From the NCBI GenBank assembly GCA_002215645.1, contig NGFI01000010.1:62001-126000 (forward strand): 64,000 nt of DNA, read 5' to 3'. Shown here piece by piece: positions 1 to 7,739 of this stretch (positions within the stretch are counted from its first letter, which is position 1; each line of letters starts with the position of its first letter). The notes under the pieces are model-generated. The model searched no databases. It was not told the DNA's origin and saw nothing but the letters and a program-made list of their open reading frames with translations. The position numbers and the translations under genes were made by a program. The stretch comes from Gemmatimonadetes bacterium 2013_60CM_65_52. Lineage in GTDB: Bacteria; Gemmatimonadota; Gemmatimonadetes; Gemmatimonadales; Gemmatimonadaceae.

Positions 1-359
1 ACCTCCCCGCTCACGCGCTGCGCCGTCTCCACGCGGACGCGGAGGGCCTCCTGCGCATTCGGGAGATCAGCGTGATCAAGTACACGAAGCAACAGAACAG
101 AGGTGTCTTCTTCTCTAACGTCGACCGTCTGATCAGGGTAAATGCGGCTCGCCAGAAGGAAGGAGAGTGCCGGCACGCCTCCGACCTTCGCCCGGTAGTG
201 GTCGTGAATCTGCACCAGGCTCTCGGCGTATGACAATGAGTACACGTCACCGACGTACGCAGCCTCCTCGATCAAGTCCGTGAGGAGACGGCCGGCGTCG
301 GCGAGGTCAGGTGCGAGTTGCTCCGCTAGTCCCTTCGAGACCTTCCCGATGATGTCCAT
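1..359 (-). CDS. HerA-like ATP-binding protein, N-terminal part (runs off the left edge)
   Basis: The frame is open from an ATG at 359-357 to the window edge. The 119 visible residues begin MDIIGKVSKG and include VGDVYSLSYAESLVQIHDH, VGGVPALSFLLASRI and a stretch ending RVRVETAQRVSGE. This pattern fits the N-terminal HAS-barrel of HerA/DUF87-type hexameric DNA translocases; the Walker motifs would lie outside the window, so the ATPase itself is not seen. HerA proteins pump DNA and in defence systems pair with a nuclease or effector. It lies 251 bases downstream of the sacsin/DUF3883 gene on the same strand. No clear ribosome site precedes the ATG. Family assignment is from sequence resemblance only. 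Confidence 0.6.
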   Translation of the reverse strand, partial: MDIIGKVSKGLAEQLAPDLADAGRLLTDLIEEAAYVGDVYSLSYAESLVQIHDHYRAKVGGVPALSFLLASRIYPDQTVDVREEDTSVLLLRVLDHADLPNAQEALRVRVETAQRVSGE

Positions 360-610
360 TCGGAGCTTGTGGGGTTGTGCGTGCGGAGGCGCGTCATCCT
401 GCGCGCGGCGGGCGAACTACATGGGCGTCCGACGTTAACGCGACCATCAGCCGAGTCGGCGGTTCCTGATGCCATTCAGGACGGGCCGCGCAGCCGGAGG
501 AACCATGCCGCCGCCGTCGCTGTGAGTCAAGGAGTCGCTTACAGTGCGCTGTCAAGAATGTCGGTGACAGGCGCTCAATTACGCGGTCGCCCCTCGCGGT
601 ACCTGTGACC

Positions 611-3600
611 TCAGCGCTCTTCGGCGATGCTCCGCCAACCGTGGTCGAATGTGAAGCTTTGGGACTTGCCTGCCGGGTCTTGAATTCGGACGATTCGGGG
701 AACCTCACTTCCCGCGTGCTCGACGATGTACAGCCAATAATTCTCGCCGCGATCGCGAGCGCATTCGAACTGCGTTCGCGACATCCCTACAGATCGATCA
801 TCGAGACTGCCGGTCATCGCCTTGACCTCGCACAAGCGGGTAGCGGCGCCCAGCGCCTCGCCCTGGTACAAATCAAAACCGGGGTTGTTAGCTGGCGTGC
901 GCCGCCACGTGGGCTCCTTGCTAATGATCAGATCAATGGCCTTCCTCTCAAGCGTCATGCGTGCCAAATGATCAAGGCCGTCAGGGTCCGGCGCTTCCGT
1001 TTCAGAATGGGCCGCGACGTAGGAGACGAAGGGTCGTTTTCCCGTGCCGTCGGGCGCGCGCTTGGCGCCCGCTTCGCGGTCATTCGCTTCCTTGTCGCCC
1101 CCGGTGCCTTCGCTACGCGTGTGATCTTGGCCAGAATCAGCGCCGCCCCCGTTAGCATCACCGTCATCGCCCCCGTCGACAGCACTCACCAAAGGATCTT
1201 GATCATCCCGGTGCGGGACGGACGTCTCGTCATTCAGCGTATCCCCATCCGACGTCTTGGCGCCATTCTCCACATCGCCTTCGCCCGACGTCACATCGGG
1301 AACTATCTCATCCGCAACGCCGAGCCGCGCGCGGAGCTCCGACTCGCTCGTTACACCAAGCTGCTTGAGCAAGTCCAACACTCCAGGCTCGATACCAGCC
1401 TCTTTGGCCAGTTGGTCGATAATTGCTGGCCTAAAGCGCACTTTGGCGAGAAGAAACGGATTCGCCTTCCAGCCGAGCGAGCCAAACAGAATCGCATCGG
1501 GTACCTGCAAATTGCCATCTCCGTCCGCAATCCAAGCCGTCGTATTGAGTACGCGAACGAACGTCGAGTCGAACCGTCGTCGGTAACCGCCGTAGTGAGA
1601 CCAACTGTACTCACCATCAAATATATCCTTGCCACGGCGCTCTTCGAGATGATCAAGCTCTTCCCAGAGCAATCCGGCTTTGGTGCGACGCACCTGAAGC
1701 GTGAACCCAGAGAGGGATTTGAGAAGGCCTTCAAGCCCGAGGAGCGTCCAGTCAGTAACGTGGTCCTTGAAGCCAGAAGTCTCGGCGTGGCCTGCCTGCA
1801 CACGCAGTGCCTCGCGCTCCTGCCATGACAGGCCAATGCCGCCAATCGGGCGCAGGTAACGCACCGCGCCACAGGCTTCAAGCAGCTCGCGTATTCCCTC
1901 TCCTCGCAGGCAAGAATACCGACCATCGACTAGCAGAACGTTCGCCACCGACGCGAACAGCTCCTTGAGTCGCTCGGTTGCGATATAGAGCTGGCCGGGC
2001 CTCGCCATTTGCTCGCTCTCGTCGCCCATATTGACCGCCATGACAAACGCAGTCTCGCGAAGCGTCCCAAGTAGCTTCTCTCGCTGGGCCTTTGAATCAG
2101 TGCTGAATGCATTCAGAATTCGACCGATATCGGCCTCGTATTCCGCCTTACTCATGCTGACATGCTGTCGGTACTTCGGCAGAACGTTGCGCACTACGTC
2201 GTCCACGGGATCTGGCTCAGTTAGGCCAAGTGAACGCAGGAAATGGAGGGCTGTCTCTCGACCGCAAACGGTGCCGCGCACAATGGGAAACCCCGTTGCG
2301 ATCTTCCCGGGCAGAAACGCTTGGGGCTGTCCGTCCGCGTGCGACAGAACGTGTGTGCCATCCTCCAGCCTAATTAGTGGCAGGTCGTCCAAGTGTCGTC
2401 GCAACGCGGGCTGATCATTAAGAAAGGCGTACAGCCTCTCGATCCAAATGTCGGACTGCGCTACCAGAAACGATGGCGTGAGCAGACCGATGACGTCTTG
2501 CGGCGCTAGCTCTGCAACATCCAGCTCCTGTATCAGATAACGGCGCACTTCCGGCATCCGATCGTGGGTGATGTCGCCGCTGATCCACGCGACGTGACCT
2601 TCTCCGCCGTAAAGCTCCGTAAGTTGCATTGGGGTGAGCAGGTCCCGGATTTCCTGTGTACGGCCGAGGCGCGCGTCAACGGCCGCCACGTGTCCATCGT
2701 CAAAGCGCGGAAGCAGCGACTCAGACAGGAGCACCGACTTAGTGGCGGAAAAGAGTGGCGCGAACATGGTGTCGTCCCCGAACCTTCCCGAGTCTAGCGG
2801 CAGGCACCGTAGCGCTTGACCATCGAGAAGCTTGTTATCTCGCAACCAGAAGAGTGCCTCCCGAAGCAGCAAAGCTGTCTCTCGCACCAGAAGCTGATTC
2901 CAGGCGTCAGCGCGAGGCACGTTATCGCGACTCGGAGTCGTCCGATACGCGCCCTGGATGAGAAATCCGAGATGCGTCTCTAGAATTGTCGGAAAAAACA
3001 CCACGAGTGGCGACCGCTCGACACGTTGAATGCGCTCTCGTTGGGATCGCTCATCGAAGGTGATAAGAAACGCGAGCTCGACGTGCGCCGCTGGCTGCCA
3101 ATTCGTCGCAGGTTCTCCTCGATTGAATAGCAGCCACGTCTCATGAAACGCGGGTTGTGCCTCCTCTTGGCCAATCACAGTGACGCGTCGTACACCTACC
3201 GCGATCTCCTTCGAGGCACGGATATAGTGTCCAGACCGGTCCCCATCGACGCTCCAGCGAATCTCCTCGATTTCGCGTAAAAACAGCAACGCAGTGGCGC
3301 CTAGTTGGCCGAGCCCGCACGCCATTTCGTCGTGACCTGTTGCATCGTTTGCCTTGAGGGGGATTGAAATGACCGTCTCCTCTGTATCATGCACCTCCTT
3401 CCTCGCGGCAACCGGCCAGACAAACTTCTCAATCGCAAAGGCTTCGTCGCCCGAATGGATCTCTGGGCGGTCCGTGAACGCGTAGACGGACTTGAAGCCG
3501 ATCCCGAACCGGCCGATCGCCGTAATGTCCTTGGTGCTTTCGGCGATTCCGCAAATGCCACGGACATCCCGTTCATCAAACGGCCGACCAAAGTGGCTGA

Positions 3601-3817
3601 CACGCAGGCCGTTGTTGGTTAGGTCAAAGGATACCGCACGCGAGCCTTCCCACTCCGCTCTTCGAGACAGCGCGTCTTCAGCGTTCTGGAGAAGCTCGAA
3701 AATGAAGTGCGTGCGGTCGTCGTACCGATCCGCGAGCAACATCGGTCCGATGCGCCCGATGTCGGTACCGTAGCGCCTTTCGTTTTCGTGGCGAATGGCG
3801 TTGTAGTCGCAAGCCAT
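611..3817 (-). CDS. Sacsin/NO VEIN-type ATPase with C-terminal DUF3883 nuclease-like domain
   Basis: 1068 aa. The N-terminus has an Hsp90-like (GHKL) ATPase: N-box ELLQNAEDA at about 41-49 and glycine motif IGRFGIGFKSVY at about 101-112, typical of sacsin-like proteins. A long middle part has no motif I recognise. An acidic Gly/Asp-rich linker (about 830-925) leads to a DUF3883 (NO VEIN C-terminal) domain: GFDLYQ at about 980, then RLCEVKAM, the spacing of a PD-(D/E)XK core, followed by ENYWLYIVE. I chose the ATG at 3817 over a TTG nine bases upstream because GAGG precedes it and it overlaps an upstream stop as TAATG. Expected role: ATP-gated nuclease or sensor in defence. This is inference; biochemistry of bacterial members is poorly known. 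Confidence 0.8.
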   Translation of the reverse strand: MACDYNAIRHENERRYGTDIGRIGPMLLADRYDDRTHFIFELLQNAEDALSRRAEWEGSRAVSFDLTNNGLRVSHFGRPFDERDVRGICGIAESTKDITAIGRFGIGFKSVYAFTDRPEIHSGDEAFAIEKFVWPVAARKEVHDTEETVISIPLKANDATGHDEMACGLGQLGATALLFLREIEEIRWSVDGDRSGHYIRASKEIAVGVRRVTVIGQEEAQPAFHETWLLFNRGEPATNWQPAAHVELAFLITFDERSQRERIQRVERSPLVVFFPTILETHLGFLIQGAYRTTPSRDNVPRADAWNQLLVRETALLLREALFWLRDNKLLDGQALRCLPLDSGRFGDDTMFAPLFSATKSVLLSESLLPRFDDGHVAAVDARLGRTQEIRDLLTPMQLTELYGGEGHVAWISGDITHDRMPEVRRYLIQELDVAELAPQDVIGLLTPSFLVAQSDIWIERLYAFLNDQPALRRHLDDLPLIRLEDGTHVLSHADGQPQAFLPGKIATGFPIVRGTVCGRETALHFLRSLGLTEPDPVDDVVRNVLPKYRQHVSMSKAEYEADIGRILNAFSTDSKAQREKLLGTLRETAFVMAVNMGDESEQMARPGQLYIATERLKELFASVANVLLVDGRYSCLRGEGIRELLEACGAVRYLRPIGGIGLSWQEREALRVQAGHAETSGFKDHVTDWTLLGLEGLLKSLSGFTLQVRRTKAGLLWEELDHLEERRGKDIFDGEYSWSHYGGYRRRFDSTFVRVLNTTAWIADGDGNLQVPDAILFGSLGWKANPFLLAKVRFRPAIIDQLAKEAGIEPGVLDLLKQLGVTSESELRARLGVADEIVPDVTSGEGDVENGAKTSDGDTLNDETSVPHRDDQDPLVSAVDGGDDGDANGGGADSGQDHTRSEGTGGDKEANDREAGAKRAPDGTGKRPFVSYVAAHSETEAPDPDGLDHLARMTLERKAIDLIISKEPTWRRTPANNPGFDLYQGEALGAATRLCEVKAMTGSLDDRSVGMSRTQFECARDRGENYWLYIVEHAGSEVPRIVRIQDPAGKSQSFTFDHGWRSIAEER

Positions 3818-3957
3818 TAGTCGCAATCCTCATTCGCGATGGCAACCGCCGCGTTACGGAGGCGCTCAGTGACGTCAGGCGCAATAGCGACTTGCCGTGC
3901 GGCCAATATGGGGCCAATCACAAATTGAAGATAGCCGTCCCCCGTTCGGCTAAGCAT
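3817..3957 (-). CDS. Possible small ORF (46 aa) coupled to the sacsin-like gene
   Basis: Frame from ATG 3957-3955 to a TAA that overlaps the start of the sacsin-like gene (TAATG). It encodes MLSRTGDGYLQFVIGPILAA and continues to IANEDCD at the C-terminus. A GTG two codons earlier could also start it, right after an in-frame TAA. Amino-acid composition is protein-like, but no family is recognised. It could be a small regulator, a coupling leader or the tail of a decayed gene. It shares the low GC of the surrounding region. Confidence 0.3.
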   Translation of the reverse strand: MLSRTGDGYLQFVIGPILAARQVAIAPDVTERLRNAAVAIANEDCD

Positions 3958-4044
3958 TTGCACTTAGAGGCACCAGGCGGACAGGACTGGGCTCTGAGAA
4001 AAACCGCGATCCTATTTCGCCGAGAGGAATGTGATTGCCTGAAG

Positions 4045-4608
4045 CTAAGGAATCGGCACGAAATAGTGAGTAAATACAAGAAGGGGATAGTTCTGCCGAA
4101 AGATGGTTTGGTCAATTGCACGAGCTTCGGGGAACAACGTCGGCTTTCCGCCCCTGCCTATAAGGTCGGCCGAAACATGGCTGGTGTGGTTGGGCCCATT
4201 CGCTAGATCCGCAATGGGTATTTCGAAGACCCCATTCCACTCTCTCGGATCACAATTTTCGCCGATCGAGAGAACGCCGGCGCGGTTCAATCCTTGATCC
4301 ATGAGATGCTCGGTATCGACCAGGGTGCCATCAGGCTTTTGCTTCTGCCGTTCCATGCACCTTGGTAGCCCATGCGACTTGATATGGTAGCTTCCGTCGG
4401 CATGGAGGCTTGCATGTGCATTGATGCTAGGGTCACGCGGCCGTGGCAGCATCGTGAAGAATTCACTTCGCAGCGACACTCGCACCCACATGAACAGATG
4501 AAGGCCGCCCGCGTCGCGTACCGCGACTGCGTACTTCTCTTCCGCGACGGCGCCGCCATGCATCCTCTTCATCCTACTCATCGTCGGCATTCGTAAAGGC
4601 AGCGTCAC
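4045..4608 (-). CDS. Hypothetical protein of the left-end accessory region
   Basis: 187 codons from a GTG at 4608; several in-frame ATGs follow within the first 16 codons (MPTMSRMKRMHGG), so the true start is uncertain and the protein may be about 170-187 aa. No signal peptide or membrane span. Visible stretches include GGLHLFMWVRVSLRSEFFTM, HADGSYHIKSHGLPRC and CDPREWNGVFEIPIADL. The composition is that of a folded cytoplasmic protein. I do not recognise the family. It is the first gene of the low-GC minus-strand group, 87 bases before the small ORF and about 230 bases before the sacsin-like gene, so it may belong to the same accessory unit. Confidence 0.6.
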   Translation of the reverse strand: MTLPLRMPTMSRMKRMHGGAVAEEKYAVAVRDAGGLHLFMWVRVSLRSEFFTMLPRPRDPSINAHASLHADGSYHIKSHGLPRCMERQKQKPDGTLVDTEHLMDQGLNRAGVLSIGENCDPREWNGVFEIPIADLANGPNHTSHVSADLIGRGGKPTLFPEARAIDQTIFRQNYPLLVFTHYFVPIP

Positions 4609-4721
4609 AGAATTCTAAGAGGATCCGGTAGGTGCGATGATGCGGCTCGATGTCGACGCTTCGACGCGAAAGGGAGGTCCATACGGACGGACTAAAGCGC
4701 GGCCCTAGGCACGACTCCCGT

Positions 4722-4761
4722 GCGAAAGAGAAAGGCCGGAGATTTCCCCGGCTTCTTTCGC
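4722..4761. terminator. Hairpin downstream of nrdJ, possible terminator
   Basis: GCGAAAGA (4722-4729) pairs with TCTTTCGC (4754-4761) and GCCGG (4735-4739) with CCGGC (4748-4752), with an asymmetric internal loop. It lies 26 bases past the nrdJ stop. A short T-run follows only on the plus side (GGTTTT), so it is a weak intrinsic terminator for the minus-strand gene, or a bidirectional one. Confidence 0.45.
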
Positions 4762-4786
4762 GGTTTTGCGCTAGCGGATTCTCACA

Positions 4787-7291
4787 TCACCCGCACTCAC
4801 TAAACCCGCACACATGACACTTCACACACCCCTCTGCATACTCGAGCTGCGCTCCACAGTCCGGGCACGTCCCCATAAACGTCTCCCCACCGTTGTACGC
4901 CTCGAGCTGCCCCTGCTCCCCACTCTGCCCTGACCCTCGCGCCACCGGCACCGCCTGCGGAATCGGCGTCCCATGCACCGGCGTCTCCATGCCGAGCAGA
5001 TTCTGCTGAATCCCCAGCGTCCGGTCTCTCCACCACTCCTCCAGCGCGAGACCGATCGCATCCGGCACCGACAGCACCTTGTTCGGCCCCAGCCCCACCG
5101 CACGATCCGACGAGATGCCGCGCAGCTGACGATGCACTTCCATCAGCGGAATCCCCGACCGCAACGCTAGCGAGATCAACCGCCCCATCGCCTCAGCGTC
5201 CGCCATCGCGGAACCGCCGGCCTTGCCCAGGGTGACGAACACCTCGAATGGCTGCCCCTTATCGTCCTCCGTCAGGTGGACGAACATGGTGCCCAGCGGG
5301 GTTTCCTTGCGGATGGACGTCGAGCGGAGCTTGTCGGGACGCGAGCGCTTCGCACGACGCTGAAGATTCTCCGCCTCGACGTCGAACAGCGCCTTCTTGA
5401 GACGGTCGATGTCCGCGTCCTTCTCCGCGAGCTGGCCCTTGAGGTCCCCGATCTCGCTGCGGCTGTCCATCGAGGTGGCGCCGCTGGCGCGCTGCTCGCT
5501 GGCCTTGGCGGTGGCGCCGGTGCTCAGCACCTGCGCGTCACGGCTGCCGTCGCGATACACGGTGACGCCCTTGCACTTCATGTCGTACGCCATCTCGTAG
5601 ATCTTGCGCACGTCTTCCACCGTGGCGGTGTGCGCGAAGTTCGTGGTCTTGCTGATGGCGCTGTCGCAGTGCTCCTGGAAGGCGGCCTGCATGCGCATGT
5701 GCCACTCGGGCGCGATGGCATTGGCAGTGACGAACACACGCTGCCACTTCGCCGGCACCTCGGCGAATGAGATGTGGCCCTCCTTGGCGATGCGCTCCAT
5801 GAGGGCGTCGCTGTACCAGCCTTCGCGCTTGGCGATGGCGACGAAGTCCTCGTTCACGTCGGGCATCATGACGCCGGCCTGATTGCGCATGAACGCAACG
5901 GCAAACAGCGGCTCGAGGCCGGACGAGCACCCGGCGATGATTGAAATCGTTCCGGTGGGCGCGACGGTGGTGACATTGCAGTTGCGCAGGAGCTGCATGG
6001 GACGAATGCGCTTGCCGTCCGCGTCCCGCGCGCACGTGGCGTCCGGACCCCAGATGGACTTGTGCCACTCGGGGAACGGGCCGCGCTCGTTGGCGAGACG
6101 CTCGCTCTCCTTCTTGCTCTCGACGTCGAGAAACTCCATCACCTTCTTGCCGAAGGCGACGCCCTCGTTGCTGTCATAGGCGATGCCGAGCCGCACGAGC
6201 GTGTCGGCGAAGCCCATGATGCCGAGCCCGATGCGACGGATACGCTTGGAGAGCGCGTCGATTTCCGGGAGCGGATACTTGTTGGCATCGATGATGTTGT
6301 CGAGCAGATGGGTGCTGAGCTGGATGTCGCGGCGGAATGCGTCCCAGTCCAGCGCGCCGTCCTTTACATAGACGCCGATGTTGATGCTGCCAAGATTGCA
6401 GACATCGTATGCCAAAAGCGGCTGCTCACCACATGGGTTAGTCGCTTCGTACGCACCGAGATGCGGCACGGGGTTGTAGCGATTGGCCTCGTCGATGAAG
6501 AAGCAGCCGGGCTCCCCGGTGCGCCATGCGCCGAGGATCATCTTGTCCCACACGGCGTTGGCGTCGAGCTGGCCGGTGACCTCGTGCGTCGTCGGATCCA
6601 CGAGATCGTAGGACGTCCGATTCTTTACCGCCTCCATGAACGTCGTGGTGACGGCGACCGAGATGTTGAAGTTCGTCACCTGCGTGAGGTCTTCCTTGCA
6701 GGAGATGAAGTCCATGATGTCCGGATGATCCACGCGCAGGATGCCCATGTTGGCCCCTCGGCGCGTACCACCCTGCTTCACGGCGTCGGTGCTGGCGTCG
6801 TACAGCTTCATGAAGCTGATGGGGCCACTGGCGACGCCGGTGGTGGACCGCACCATCGAGCCCTTTGGCCGGAGCTTGGAGAAACCGAAGCCCGTGCCGC
6901 CACCACTCTGGTGAATGATGGCCATGGACTTGAGCGTGTCGTAGATGCCGTTCTTGCCGTTGGCGAGGGCATCCTCGACGGGCAGCACGAAGCACGCGGA
7001 GAGCTGGCCGAGGGGACGGCCGGCGTTCATGAGCGTCGGGGAGTTGGGCTCGAAGCGACGCTGGGTCATGAGGTAGTAGAACTCCTCCGCGACCGCCTGC
7101 ACCGCCCCTTCAGTCGCACCATAGCGCGCGTCTGCTTCGGCGACGACGGTGGCCACGCGCCAGAAGAGGTCCTCGGGACTCTCCGTAGGACTCCCCGTTT
7201 TGTCCTTGACGAGGTATCGCTTCCCGAGAACGGTGCGAGCGTTCTGTGAGAGCGTGACCGGACCGGTGGGGAACGTGGAGGTCAGGGACAT
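4787..7291 (-). CDS. nrdJ: Class II (adenosylcobalamin-dependent) ribonucleoside-diphosphate reductase
   Basis: 834 aa. Reduces ribonucleotides to deoxyribonucleotides with B12 as radical source, independent of oxygen. Motifs: [20 protein letters not shown], the active-site region [20 protein letters not shown], and LNPT-type segment [26 protein letters not shown]-type domain follows ([20 protein letters not shown]), and the C-terminus carries a zinc ribbon, [14 protein letters not shown] with CHVCGFSEC, typical of NrdJ. The ATG at 7291 is preferred over 7315 because GGGAG sits eight bases before it. Likely monocistronic: a hairpin lies downstream, and an inverted repeat beside a -10-like box lies about 160 bases upstream. 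No partner nrdA/B genes are in view. Confidence 0.96.
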   Translation of the reverse strand: MSLTSTFPTGPVTLSQNARTVLGKRYLVKDKTGSPTESPEDLFWRVATVVAEADARYGATEGAVQAVAEEFYYLMTQRRFEPNSPTLMNAGRPLGQLSACFVLPVEDALANGKNGIYDTLKSMAIIHQSGGGTGFGFSKLRPKGSMVRSTTGVASGPISFMKLYDASTDAVKQGGTRRGANMGILRVDHPDIMDFISCKEDLTQVTNFNISVAVTTTFMEAVKNRTSYDLVDPTTHEVTGQLDANAVWDKMILGAWRTGEPGCFFIDEANRYNPVPHLGAYEATNPCGEQPLLAYDVCNLGSINIGVYVKDGALDWDAFRRDIQLSTHLLDNIIDANKYPLPEIDALSKRIRRIGLGIMGFADTLVRLGIAYDSNEGVAFGKKVMEFLDVESKKESERLANERGPFPEWHKSIWGPDATCARDADGKRIRPMQLLRNCNVTTVAPTGTISIIAGCSSGLEPLFAVAFMRNQAGVMMPDVNEDFVAIAKREGWYSDALMERIAKEGHISFAEVPAKWQRVFVTANAIAPEWHMRMQAAFQEHCDSAISKTTNFAHTATVEDVRKIYEMAYDMKCKGVTVYRDGSRDAQVLSTGATAKASEQRASGATSMDSRSEIGDLKGQLAEKDADIDRLKKALFDVEAENLQRRAKRSRPDKLRSTSIRKETPLGTMFVHLTEDDKGQPFEVFVTLGKAGGSAMADAEAMGRLISLALRSGIPLMEVHRQLRGISSDRAVGLGPNKVLSVPDAIGLALEEWWRDRTLGIQQNLLGMETPVHGTPIPQAVPVARGSGQSGEQGQLEAYNGGETFMGTCPDCGAQLEYAEGCVKCHVCGFSECG

Positions 7292-7452
7292 TTCTGCTTC
7301 TCCCAAGTGGATCAATTGTGACTATACAGCAGCGCTTCGTCGGCGGGGAGCGTCGTCGCTAGACCGGGGAGCAGCGCAAAGGGTGCAATTGTCGGATTCA
7401 ACTGCGGGGGCGCATTCTACCCGCACTCGTGAGTCCGCGCCAGTCCTATATT

Positions 7453-7475
7453 AACTCGTTTGGCGGCAACGAGTT
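7453..7475 (-). promoter_or_regulatory. Inverted repeat overlapping a possible nrdJ promoter
   Basis: AACTCGTT and AACGAGTT form perfect 8-base arms around a 7-base loop. On the minus strand the repeat runs straight into TAATATAGG, a -10-like box, so it would cover the -35/-10 spacer. No good -35 is visible. It may be a repressor operator for nrdJ or a terminator for the gene to its right. Confidence 0.35.
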
Positions 7476-7633
7476 CCACTGTATGCATCACTTTGTTAGG
7501 AATGGATGAGGCCGAGAGTGGAAAACAGGTGGAGGCAGGATGTGAAACGAATGTTTGCGATCATTGGAGCGGCTGTGACTGTTTCGTTACAGAGCTAAGT
7601 GGCGTTCGTTTCGAGACTTAGACGGACGAACCC

Positions 7634-7668
7634 GGTAGGACAGTAGGACGGTGGGCCAGTAGGACGGC
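7634..7668. repeat. Short GTAGGAC tandem repeat
   Basis: Three spaced copies of GTAGGAC within 35 bases: GGTAGGACAGTAGGACGG, then TGGGCC, then AGTAGGACGG. It is non-coding and looks like a small sequence repeat between the protease-barrel gene and nrdJ. Confidence 0.6.
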
Positions 7669-7739
7669 AAGCAAAAGCAGTCAGAGGTTGGAAATTGCTT
7701 GCTTGGACTCACGAGAATTAGTTCGCGATGAAATGCAGA

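Larger units (their letters stand above)
7292..7739. other. 448-base intergenic region upstream of nrdJ
   Basis: No convincing gene on either strand. It holds an inverted repeat at 7453-7475, a -10-like TAATAT on the minus strand at 7453-7448, and a short GTAGGAC tandem array at 7634-7668. I looked for a cobalamin riboswitch, which would make sense before a B12 enzyme, and saw no B12 box; nor a good pair of NrdR boxes. Confidence 0.6.

Noticed and set aside
605-1828. Long plus-strand ORF (407 codons) opposite the sacsin/DUF3883 gene
   Set aside because: It has no recognisable motif and lies opposite a gene with clear ATPase and DUF3883 motifs.
6062-7249. 395-codon plus-strand ORF opposite nrdJ
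   Set aside because: Antisense shadow of the well-conserved reductase; composition is Glu/His/Arg-rich without motifs.
7292-7739. Cobalamin riboswitch or NrdR boxes before nrdJ
   Set aside because: Expected by function, but I saw no B12 box and no tandem NrdR-like 16-mers; only an unrelated inverted repeat.
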